This document shows, one piece after another, positions 34,253-41,298 of a stretch of 64,000 nucleotides of DNA (the first letter of the stretch is position 1; the number at the start of each line of letters is the position of its first letter). The stretch lies in assembly GCF_034180645.1 (NCBI RefSeq), contig NZ_JAXFNY010000010.1:62001-126000 (forward strand), read 5' to 3'. The position numbers were made by a program, and so were the translations under genes. The notes below the pieces were generated by a model, which saw nothing but the letters and a program-made list of their open reading frames with translations, had not been told where the DNA came from and searched no databases. This DNA is from Mobiluncus sp034180645. GTDB lineage: Bacteria > Actinomycetota > Actinomycetes > Actinomycetales > Actinomycetaceae.

Positions 34253-34288
34253 CTAGTGAAACGCAGTGCGAAAACTAGCGAAACGCAG
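34249..34288 (+). repeat. Tandem 18-bp direct repeats at the recombinase-remnant edge
   Basis: AAAACTAGTGAAACGCAG (34249-34266) and AAAACTAGCGAAACGCAG (34271-34288) differ at one base and are 22 bases apart. They lie at the broken 5' edge of the recombinase remnant and could be recombination or regulator sites. The remaining bases up to the Doc gene (34289-34368) show nothing I can name. Confidence 0.6.
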
Positions 34289-34368
34289 GAAATGCATGAT
34301 GGGTTTTGATGTCACGATTTCCGCGACCATTTTCAATCTTCTAGTCTGGATTGGAATCGTTACTATCG

Positions 34369-34776
34369 CTAACGGAGGGGTTTGGGACACTTTTCATTCT
34401 GGCTGCCATTGTCTTGATGCCAGCTTGTTAGCTTTGCTGACAAATCCTCCAGGCTTATCGTGCCGCGAGCCGTGTCTATGACAGTGTTATATATATCATC
34501 GTCATCGCCCTCAATGGTGATGTCGTTGATTGCAAAGAACACCACGGTTGCGAGCCACCCGAGGCGTTTATTGCCGTCAATCAAAGCATGGTTGCGGACA
34601 ATAGACTCCAGCAGGGCAGCAGCTTTCAGATCCAGATTGTCGTAAGCGTCATTACCCCAAAGTTTGGTTTGGGGGCGGGCGACTGCCGACTCGAGAAGTC
34701 CTAAATCGCGTACCGGTCCGACGTTTAGATCATCTACGAGCTTGAGAAGGTCTAGAAGATTCAAGAATTCAGTCAA
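34369..34776 (-). CDS. doc: Doc-type Fic-fold toxin of a toxin-antitoxin pair
   Basis: Members of the Doc family phosphorylate EF-Tu and stop translation. The Fic motif HALIDGNKR is at residues 63-71; the usual Phe at the third position is Leu. It is 135 aa, the size of Doc rather than full Fic AMPylases, and helices before and after the motif fit the fold. The start overlaps the antitoxin stop by four bases. Its DNA is more A+T-rich than the chromosomal genes around it. Together with the neighbouring recombinase scar this marks it as accessory DNA. Confidence 0.85.
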   Translation of the reverse strand: MTEFLNLLDLLKLVDDLNVGPVRDLGLLESAVARPQTKLWGNDAYDNLDLKAAALLESIVRNHALIDGNKRLGWLATVVFFAINDITIEGDDDDIYNTVIDTARGTISLEDLSAKLTSWHQDNGSQNEKCPKPLR

Positions 34777-34976
34777 TGGCTAAGTCTCTCTAGAACGTCC
34801 GCGTAACGTTCACGGGCTTTAGTTGATGCCTTGTCAACCCGTTCATTATGGATTCTTGTCTGGACAGCCTCGTGAATAGCCCGGACAATCGCCTCTTGTC
34901 GAGACACCTTCTCATAAGAAGTGAGCTGTTCAAGGGCGATTTCGTCGGCTTCGCTAAGACGTAATGTAAGTGCCAT
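34773..34976 (-). CDS. Ribbon-helix-helix antitoxin paired with Doc
   Basis: A 67-aa protein beginning MALTLRLSEADEIALEQL, the N-terminal strand and helix of a CopG/RHH DNA-binding domain. A charged C-terminal half should wrap the toxin. The gene is upstream of doc and overlaps it by four bases, the usual antitoxin-first order with coupled translation. The promoter, probably autoregulated, should lie just right of 34976, where TATGGTATCAATTTGGTATCAAA contains a repeated TGGTATCAA that may be its operator. Confidence 0.8.
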   Translation of the reverse strand: MALTLRLSEADEIALEQLTSYEKVSRQEAIVRAIHEAVQTRIHNERVDKASTKARERYADVLERLSH

Positions 34977-35138
34977 ATTCCTATGGTATCAATTTGGTAT
35001 CAAATCGCGCAAGGACTAATAGAATCGCTGCATTTCAGTCGATGTCGTAATTCTTCCAGCGGCGAAAACGGTTCCCAGTGCTGCAGACCAGCCAGGCTAG
35101 AAGCCTTTTCCGTATTTGTTGTGTGGTCTCAAAAACGT

Positions 35139-35165
35139 GGGCTGGGGGAGGACCCCAGCCCACAA
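35139..35165 (-). terminator. Rho-independent terminator of the minus-strand operon 35.2-41.0 kb
   Basis: On the minus strand GTGGGCTGGGG pairs with CCCCAGCCCAC (11 pairs, five-base loop) and is followed by GTTTTTGAG. It lies 30 bases after the last stop codon of the operon, marking its end. Confidence 0.9.
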
Positions 35166-35194
35166 GCGTATTAAGTTTTGGCGGCGACCCGCGT

Positions 35195-35962
35195 TCAATC
35201 CGTACGGTAGAAGCTCTTGAACATCAGGTACTTCATGATCGTCCCAATCGGGACACCGAGCTTGCCCAAGGCCAGGCGGGTTACGTGCAGGTCAATGACC
35301 TCGATCAGGTTCCCGTCCGGGTCGCGGAAGAACGCCCAATCGGCGCCGCTGGAGCGCACGGGCTCGTTCATGAACTCCACGCCCTCGGCGCGCAGGCGAT
35401 TCACCCAGCCCTTCACATTGGACACGTTGAAGGCGATGTGCGTATAACCGGGACGGTTCCAGGTTTCGCGCTCGCCGCCGGGGGTGTCCGAACCGGGCTG
35501 ATCGAATCCGGGCAGCGGCGGGTCAAACTCAAAGAGCTCCAGGACGTTGCCCGACCGCGACGACATGAATCCCAGGCGGACCAACTTCAGACCCTCGACG
35601 TGGTACAGGCGCTCCACGGGCTTCAAGTCATCACCGCTGATCTCCATGTAGTTCATCAACTTCATGCCGAACACGCGGTCATACCAGGCGACCGAACGTT
35701 CGAAGTTCGACACGGTGACGCCCGTGTGACCCAGGCCCCAGTTGATGCCGGCGCCGCCGGTCATCGCCCGCAATGAGCGTTGCTTGCGCTCGACCCATTC
35801 TTCCTTGCCGACCGCCTTGTACTCCATCGCGTTCGTGACGCCGGCCTTAGCGCCATACCCGGCCGCGGCCAAAAGACCCAGCTTGGTGGCACCTTTGCAC
35901 AGCTTCTTGAACGCGCGGCGCTTCAGGCTGACTTGCTTCACAGGTTTCGCATTACTTGGCAT
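35195..35962 (-). CDS. VOC-family (glyoxalase/dioxygenase fold) protein
   Basis: A 255-aa protein with a basic N-terminal extension (about 70 residues, including a short hydrophobic stretch GLLAAAGYGAKAG) before two beta-alpha-beta-beta-beta modules. The first starts LGHTGVTVSNFERSVAWYDRVFGM, the second GYTHIAFNVSNVKGWVNRLRAEGV and ends FFRDPDGNLIEVIDLH. Likely metal ligands are His of LGHTGV, Glu of LELFEF, His of THIAF and Glu of NLIEVI. Family members include lyases, epimerases and dioxygenases; the reaction here is unknown. It is last in the operon and overlaps the upstream SCP2-like gene by 11 bases. Confidence 0.82.
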   Translation of the reverse strand: MPSNAKPVKQVSLKRRAFKKLCKGATKLGLLAAAGYGAKAGVTNAMEYKAVGKEEWVERKQRSLRAMTGGAGINWGLGHTGVTVSNFERSVAWYDRVFGMKLMNYMEISGDDLKPVERLYHVEGLKLVRLGFMSSRSGNVLELFEFDPPLPGFDQPGSDTPGGERETWNRPGYTHIAFNVSNVKGWVNRLRAEGVEFMNEPVRSSGADWAFFRDPDGNLIEVIDLHVTRLALGKLGVPIGTIMKYLMFKSFYRTD

Positions 35963-36908
35963 AATCGCCCACCTTCATCATCAAGGCGCCCAATTCGGCA
36001 CCGTATTCCGGCGAACCTTCCATCGACATGCGCCCAGCCGCGGTGGCCTCCAACATGTCGTCGGTCTGCAACAGGGTCCCCAAGGCCGACAACACCGAGT
36101 CGAAGCGCATCGTAAAGAACGGCGCTGACCGTGTGTATTCGCCGCGGAAAGCCTTGGACTTGCCGGCCTTGATGCGGATATATGCGCCCAGCTCAGGGTG
36201 CCCATCCACCGAGTAAGCATAGACGCGATCCGGCGAGGGGTCGGTCCAGTTGTGCACCTCGGGATGCCCGGCTTTGTTCAGCTGGCTGATGCCACTGGTC
36301 AACAGGTAGAACATACACTTGGCCAACAGCTTGCGATCCGCCTCGGTCTTCGGAGCCTCGGTCGCGCCCAGCAAGCTGGACATGGTCAGCAAGGCTTTCA
36401 CCGTTGCCGCCAGCAAGCCCGGGTTCGACAGCGCGCCGCGAATCTTTGGCAAGTTCATCTTGCCCTTGAAGAAGTCGTTGAACTTTTCAGGGGAAGGGAA
36501 CTCGATCTCGAGGTTCGGCGCCGGATGTGCACCCAGCTTCGGCTGGATGTCAGCACCCTGGACAATCAGGTGCGTCGCGTAGCGCTTTGGTCGCCCGTCA
36601 ATCGACGTCCCGGCCTCGGTCAAAGCCGACAGCTGCACCACGCCCTGCTTGCCCTTGAACGCCGCGCTCAAGTCCGGTTTCCCGGCGATGATCGGCTTCA
36701 ACAGCGGCACGACGGCGTTGAGGAACACTACGTTCGTGTAGCGCACCTCGTCGTCGATCGCGGCGCTGGGTCCCATGGGGAAGGGCTTTGCCTTGGGTTT
36801 TTCCTTGGCCGCGGCGTCCTTGGCGGGGTCAATAGTCTCGCCGGTCGCCTTCGTCGACTTGGTCGCCTTCTTGGGTGGGGCAGCGCTTTTCTTGGTTTCT
36901 TCAGTCAT
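35952..36908 (-). CDS. SCP2-like lipid-binding protein, unknown role (second of two)
   Basis: A 318-aa protein. Its first 45 residues are Lys/Ala-rich and probably disordered. A middle segment NLEIEFPSPEKFNDFFKGKM resembles the core of sterol-carrier-protein-2 domains, and a C-terminal part containing ELGAYIRIKAGKSKAFRG resembles a second half-domain. It shows the same pattern as the 256-aa protein that starts the operon. I infer binding of a hydrophobic ligand; no catalytic motif is seen. It follows the transketolase C-subunit gene by 12 bases. Confidence 0.65.
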   Translation of the reverse strand: MTEETKKSAAPPKKATKSTKATGETIDPAKDAAAKEKPKAKPFPMGPSAAIDDEVRYTNVVFLNAVVPLLKPIIAGKPDLSAAFKGKQGVVQLSALTEAGTSIDGRPKRYATHLIVQGADIQPKLGAHPAPNLEIEFPSPEKFNDFFKGKMNLPKIRGALSNPGLLAATVKALLTMSSLLGATEAPKTEADRKLLAKCMFYLLTSGISQLNKAGHPEVHNWTDPSPDRVYAYSVDGHPELGAYIRIKAGKSKAFRGEYTRSAPFFTMRFDSVLSALGTLLQTDDMLEATAAGRMSMEGSPEYGAELGALMMKVGDYAK

Positions 36909-36920
36909 TGCGCGCCTACC

Positions 36921-37931
36921 TTAGAACTCGTCTTCCCAGTCGTCGTCCTCCTCGAAGTCAAGGTGCATGACCTCGCGGGCGGCTTCGACACAGCCGTTTT
37001 CGTCCCAGCCGTAGTAGGAATACAAATCTTCGGGCTGGCCGATAACCGAGAATTCGTCGGGGATGCCCAGCTTCTTCAGCACGTAGCCCTTGCGGGTCGT
37101 GGCGCCGACATCAGCCACCGCGGTGCCCAGGCCACCGATGGTGTTGTGGTCCTCGACGGTGATGATGCGCCGGGTCTCGGTGATGGCCTTGGTGATGGCT
37201 TCCTCGTCGATAGGCTTCAGGGTGTGAATGTCCAAAACCCTCACCGAAAGGCCGTCTTCCTTGGCCAGGATGTCCGCGGCCTGCAAGGCGCGCCACACAC
37301 CGGAACCGGTGGCGATGAAGGTCAAGTCGGTTCCTTCGCGCAGGACGTTCGCCTTGCCGAACTCGAAGTTCGGGATTTCGTCGCGGTAGACGATCTGGTC
37401 AAAACCACGGTTCAGACGCAGATAGACCGGGCCTTCGTGCTCGTAGGCGGCCTGGACACAGTAGGCGGCCTCAAGGCCGTCGGCCGGACACATAACCACC
37501 AGGTTCGCAAAGGAACGCATAATCGCGATGTCCTCAGTGGCGTGGTGGGTCGTGCCCGCCGCGCCGAAGGACAGACCTGCGTGGGTGGCGATGATCTTCA
37601 CGTTCAGGTTCTGGTAGCAGATATCTGTACGTACCTGTTCGCAAGCACGCATGGAAGCGAAGGCCGCGAAGGTGGACACGAAGGGAATCAAGCCCGCCTT
37701 AGCCAAGCCAGCGGCCACACCAAACAGGTTTTGTTCGGCGATGCCGGCATTAAAGAAACGCTCCGGGAAAGCCTTTTGGAACAGGGCGATCTTGGTGGAT
37801 TTCGCCAAGTCGCCGGACAAGCCGACGATACGCGGATCCTGTTTACCAAGCTCCACCATGGTTTGCCCATAGACCTCAGCGGTGGTCAGGTTGACAGCGT
37901 CAATCGAAGTGTAAGTCAATCCTCCAGCCAT
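36921..37931 (-). CDS. Transketolase C-terminal subunit (split transketolase)
   Basis: This subunit supplies the pyrimidine-binding and C-terminal domains of a transketolase-type enzyme. The conserved Glu and surroundings (GIAEQNLFGVAAGLAKAG) bind the thiamine pyrimidine. FVSTFAAFASMRACEQVRTDICY, then HAGLSFGAAGTTHHATEDIAIMR, are typical. The length of 336 aa is normal for split enzymes. AAGGAGCGTAACC precedes the ATG, overlapping the stop of the N-subunit gene, so the two are made in step. A very acidic tail (EEDDDWEDEF) is unusual. The split form is common in secondary pathways. Confidence 0.9.
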   Translation of the reverse strand: MAGGLTYTSIDAVNLTTAEVYGQTMVELGKQDPRIVGLSGDLAKSTKIALFQKAFPERFFNAGIAEQNLFGVAAGLAKAGLIPFVSTFAAFASMRACEQVRTDICYQNLNVKIIATHAGLSFGAAGTTHHATEDIAIMRSFANLVVMCPADGLEAAYCVQAAYEHEGPVYLRLNRGFDQIVYRDEIPNFEFGKANVLREGTDLTFIATGSGVWRALQAADILAKEDGLSVRVLDIHTLKPIDEEAITKAITETRRIITVEDHNTIGGLGTAVADVGATTRKGYVLKKLGIPDEFSVIGQPEDLYSYYGWDENGCVEAAREVMHLDFEEDDDWEDEF

Positions 37932-37933
37932 GG

Positions 37934-38788
37934 TTACGCTCCTTTCACCGCGCTCAGGCGTTTCTCATAGTGTTTTTGCAATGACTCAGACGCCTTGGCG
38001 TACTTTTCGTCGTCGATTGACCCGTAGTGCCAGGTGTAGTCGCCTTCCATGAAGTCGATGCCTTCGCCCTTGACGGTATCCATCAGCAAAACGGTCGGCT
38101 TGCCCTTGATGGTCTTGGCCTTGTCGAAGGCGTCAACCAGGTCGGGGATCGAGCTGCCCTTGACGTTGATGACTTCCCAGTTGAAGGCGCGCCACTTGTC
38201 CTCGAAGGGCTCCAAGCCCATGACGTCGACGGTCATGCCGTCAATCATGGCGTGGTTCACGTCGACGATGCCGCACAGGTTGTCCAGCTTCCACTGGCCG
38301 GCACTCATCGCGGCTTCCCAGATGGCGCCCTCGTTGCATTCGCCGTCGCCCATCAGGCAGTAGGTTCGCCAGGATTGCTCCAGTTGACGCGCCCCGGCGG
38401 CCATACCAACCGCCAGCGACAAGCCGTGACCCAGCGAGCCGGTGGAGGCGTCCAGGCCGGGCACCTTGCCGGCATCCAGGTGCATGCCCAGGTGGGACTG
38501 GATATGCGAATAGGTCGGCAACCAATCCTTCGGGAAACATCCCAGGTCAGCCAAGACCGGCGCCATGCCGACACCAATGTGACCCTTCGACAACACGAAG
38601 CGGTCGCGGGTCGGATCGTCCATCTTAAAGTTCATGACGTGGTGATACAGGACAGTCAGGCAGTCCATTGCGGACATTGCGCCGCCAATGTGACCGCCAC
38701 CTGCAGAAACAACCGTGTCCAGGGTCAGCTTCCGCAGCCGGAACGCGGTCTCTTCCAGTTTCTTATGTTCGTCTGCACTAAGTGCCAT
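37934..38788 (-). CDS. Transketolase N-terminal subunit (split transketolase)
   Basis: It carries the thiamine diphosphate/Mg site: LMGDGECNEGAIWEAAMSAG followed by DVNHAMIDG is the GDG-(N) motif at about residues 150-185. HIGGAMSAMDCLTVLYH and SKGHIGVGMAPVLADLG contain the conserved histidines. The ATG at 38788 is chosen because GGAAGAAGA precedes it, giving 284 aa. It is two bases from the start of the C-subunit gene. Which donor ketose it uses is unknown. The aminotransferase upstream suggests that the aldehyde or ketone product or substrate carries, or receives, an amino group (inference). Confidence 0.9.
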   Translation of the reverse strand: MALSADEHKKLEETAFRLRKLTLDTVVSAGGGHIGGAMSAMDCLTVLYHHVMNFKMDDPTRDRFVLSKGHIGVGMAPVLADLGCFPKDWLPTYSHIQSHLGMHLDAGKVPGLDASTGSLGHGLSLAVGMAAGARQLEQSWRTYCLMGDGECNEGAIWEAAMSAGQWKLDNLCGIVDVNHAMIDGMTVDVMGLEPFEDKWRAFNWEVINVKGSSIPDLVDAFDKAKTIKGKPTVLLMDTVKGEGIDFMEGDYTWHYGSIDDEKYAKASESLQKHYEKRLSAVKGA

Positions 38789-38858
38789 TTTTTCTTCTTC
38801 CTTCAATAGGTTTTTGGGGAAAGTTTTCGGATATCTTGCGCTTTCAGGTGGTGTGGCT

Positions 38859-38944
38859 GGTGGGTTTTTTGCTCAGGGCTTTTGACCCACCCGCTCCACT
38901 TCGTTCCGCTCTGGGTCAAGCCGACCCGAGCAGAAAAACCCACC
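38859..38944 (-). repeat. Long nested inverted repeat between aminotransferase and transketolase genes
   Basis: Three nested arms pair: 38859-38869 with 38934-38944 (GGTGGGTTTTT/AAAAACCCACC), TGCTC 38870-38874 with GAGCA 38928-38932, and TGACCCA 38883-38889 with TGGGTCA 38912-38918. No T-run follows in the direction of transcription, so it looks like an RNA processing or stability element rather than a terminator. The loop carries CTCCACTTCGTTCCG, whose complement also occurs at 51052-51066. Confidence 0.7.
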
Positions 38945-38945
38945 T

Positions 38946-40229
38946 CTAAGCCTGCGACAGAATCTCGCGGGAGCGGTTCTTGACGACACCCATGGCTTCG
39001 TCGGCCACTTCGCCGATAAAGTCGATGTCCTTGTCGGTCAAGGCGGTGTTCGTGAAGTGGTTGTGGTGGTTCGTCATGAACACGCCACGCTTCACGCATT
39101 CACCCACGAAAGCCTGGTGCAACAACAGGTTCGGATCTTCTTTGTCTTCCAGACCCTTGATCTGGTGGAAGAACAGAGCCGGCTCGCCGCTGAAGCGGTA
39201 GTCGAATCCGTTCTTCTTGGCCACTTCGGTTAAGCGGTCAATGATCTTTACGCCGTTGTCGTGGCAAATCTTGGGGGCGTCGATCTCGCGCATCTTCTTA
39301 ATGCAGGCCATGGCCGCAGCCATCGGCGGGGCACTCATCCAGTAGGAACCAGTGCACATCACCGAAGCGGCGGGATCCTTCAGGGATTCGATACCGGTCA
39401 CGGCCGAGATGTTGTGCCCGTTACCAATGGCCTTGCAGAAGCACTCCAGGTCGGCCTTGAAGCCATAGTGGTAGTCGGAACCCTTCACGTCCAAACGCCA
39501 GCCGCAACGCACGTCGTCGATAATCAACACGATGCCTTCGCGGTCACAGATCGAGCGGATCTTTTGCCAGTAGCCCGCCGGAGGCAACACGTTGTCCTCG
39601 AAAACGGGGTGGTGGTACGGGGTAGCAATAAAGGCGGCTATTTCACCCTTGTACTTGGAAACCAATGCTTCGACAGCCGCGGTATCGCCCCAGTTGACCA
39701 TCAGCTTGTCTTCCACTTCCTTCTTGCCCACGCCCGGGGCACCCCAGCCTTGGGTCCACCCGATCACGCCGTGGTATCCGCCGTTGACGGCAATGAACTT
39801 GTCACGCCCAGTCGCGGCACGCGCCACCATCAAAGCGAAGTTCGTGGCGTCGCCACCGTTCTTGGCAAAGAATGACCAATCGGCCATCTCGACCGTGTCG
39901 ACCATCAACTCGGCCAGCTCGACCATCAAGGTGCCGGGCTGAACCGCGCAGTTCAGGGTCTTAATCTGTTCGGCTGCGGCCTTGTCTACGTCGGGGTCGT
40001 TGTAACCCAGAATCATTGGGCCGTAAGCGCACATCAGGTCGATGTACTTGTTGCCGTCCACGTCCCAGAAGTAGGCGCCCTGTGCTTTCGAGGCAAACAG
40101 GGGGTAGGCGCTGATAGGCATGAAACAGCCTTCCGCCGGCCCCAAGTGCCCATAGACGCCGCCGGGGATAACCTCAACCGCGCGCTCGTACCATTCGTGG
40201 CTCTTGGTGTGTTCGTAAGTTTTCATCAT
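38946..40229 (-). CDS. Class III (GSA-type) PLP aminotransferase, substrate unknown
   Basis: A 427-aa fold-type I aminotransferase resembling glutamate-1-semialdehyde aminomutase. Visible elements are VIPGGVYGHLGPAEGC near 20, GGDATNFALMVARAATGRDK, the PLP-Asp in LIIDDVRCGWR, and the Schiff-base lysine in ECFCKAIGNGHNISA. Departures from true HemL include IIDDVRCGWR in place of the usual IFDEVMTGFR and the absence of other heme genes nearby. In this operon it probably transfers an amino group to or from a sugar-like or lipid-linked carbonyl compound (inference). GAGGAAGGACAAAAC precedes the ATG. Confidence 0.85.
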   Translation of the reverse strand: MMKTYEHTKSHEWYERAVEVIPGGVYGHLGPAEGCFMPISAYPLFASKAQGAYFWDVDGNKYIDLMCAYGPMILGYNDPDVDKAAAEQIKTLNCAVQPGTLMVELAELMVDTVEMADWSFFAKNGGDATNFALMVARAATGRDKFIAVNGGYHGVIGWTQGWGAPGVGKKEVEDKLMVNWGDTAAVEALVSKYKGEIAAFIATPYHHPVFEDNVLPPAGYWQKIRSICDREGIVLIIDDVRCGWRLDVKGSDYHYGFKADLECFCKAIGNGHNISAVTGIESLKDPAASVMCTGSYWMSAPPMAAAMACIKKMREIDAPKICHDNGVKIIDRLTEVAKKNGFDYRFSGEPALFFHQIKGLEDKEDPNLLLHQAFVGECVKRGVFMTNHHNHFTNTALTDKDIDFIGEVADEAMGVVKNRSREILSQA

Positions 40230-40258
40230 TTTGTTTTGTCCTTCCTCACGCGCGTTTT

Positions 40259-41029
40259 CTAGCTCAAGTAGAACGGCACCATGCCGAGGATCTTGTTCAT
40301 GTTGTCCAACAGGGGAACGTATCCGCCCAGCTTAATCAGCTCTCGACCGATAGCGGGATAGGATGCGAGCTCGCCGCGCAGGACCTGACCGGTGGTATCC
40401 AAATCGGAAAAGACCATAAAGGCATGACGTCCGTGAGGACCCGCGGCCTTGGGCTCATCGCCGTCGACGATGCGGGCGTGATGGTCATTGATGACCATGG
40501 TCAAAGCCGGACCGTTTTCAATCTTTAATCCGATAGTGCCGTCGCACATTCCCTTGGTGACCTGGACGCCCTTGGGGTCCTCGTTGGCAATCTCAGCCAT
40601 CCCATAGACCGCCACGTGCAGAGTCAGCAGGGAGTTAATCCTCGCGAACTCGGGGTCCTGCAGCAGCTGCGGGGTCGGCCGCAAGTAGTAGGACAACCGG
40701 TCGGTAATCTCGGTGAACGTACCTGTCAAGTACTTCAGTTTCGTGAAGCCTTTCAGCGGTACGGGAATCCCCTTGCCTTCGAACATCTTGTTCACCATGT
40801 TCGGCACGGGGAAACCCAGGCTCATGTCAGCTGGACCTCCACCGGGGAAGAACTCAATTTTGCCGTTGCCCAGCTTAAGCCGGACAGAACCGACGTTCGC
40901 TGCCTTGAATTGCAAGGTCAGCGGGACATGCTCCAAGAGCTGTTTCGACTTGGGGTCGAGCTCCGGGAGCTTCTCGAGTGTACGCAAAACTGCCTTAAGA
41001 TTGACGGCAGCCATAGCAGTTTGATTCAT
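40259..41029 (-). CDS. SCP2-like lipid-binding protein, first gene of the operon
   Basis: A 256-aa protein. The first half contains LTLQFKAANVGSVRLKLGNG followed by ADMSLGFPVPNMVNKMFEGK and LKYLTGTFTEITDRLSYYL, the layout of an SCP2 sterol-carrier domain. The second half (VTKGMCDGTIGLKIENG, then DLDTTGQVLRGEL) looks like another beta-rich module. No signal peptide or membrane helix is seen. GAGGTGGGTTT precedes the ATG. It pairs with the 318-aa SCP2-like protein at the other end of the operon; a shared hydrophobic substrate is the simplest inference. Confidence 0.65.
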   Translation of the reverse strand: MNQTAMAAVNLKAVLRTLEKLPELDPKSKQLLEHVPLTLQFKAANVGSVRLKLGNGKIEFFPGGGPADMSLGFPVPNMVNKMFEGKGIPVPLKGFTKLKYLTGTFTEITDRLSYYLRPTPQLLQDPEFARINSLLTLHVAVYGMAEIANEDPKGVQVTKGMCDGTIGLKIENGPALTMVINDHHARIVDGDEPKAAGPHGRHAFMVFSDLDTTGQVLRGELASYPAIGRELIKLGGYVPLLDNMNKILGMVPFYLS

Positions 41030-41298
41030 AAACCCACCTCATCGTGTGTTTTGTGTTTACCTGGCAAATGCAATTATAGAGTGGAATCCAAATTTTGTGC
41101 AGCGGTTTCCGGGAGTGTTTTTTCGTAATCTAAACCGAAATGCTCCCATATTCTCGGATTCACAAGTGCGGTTCGGGCCGGGAGTCGGCACCGAATTCGT
41201 CCCCGGAGGTTTGCCAGCTAAACTAGGGCTGGTACCTTCCCGCTGGAAAACTCGAAAAAGCGCGGGACGGCAGAAAGTGACACCAATAAGGAGCACAA

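Noticed and set aside
34266..34481. Small plus-strand membrane-like ORF (about 70 codons)
   Set aside because: It overlaps the doc gene antisense, has no ribosome site, and its hydrophobic part is short.
36198..37970. Long plus-strand open frame (about 590 codons) across the transketolase genes
   Set aside because: It is antisense to clear split-transketolase and SCP2-like genes. Its open state follows from their biased third positions, and its translation shows no family.
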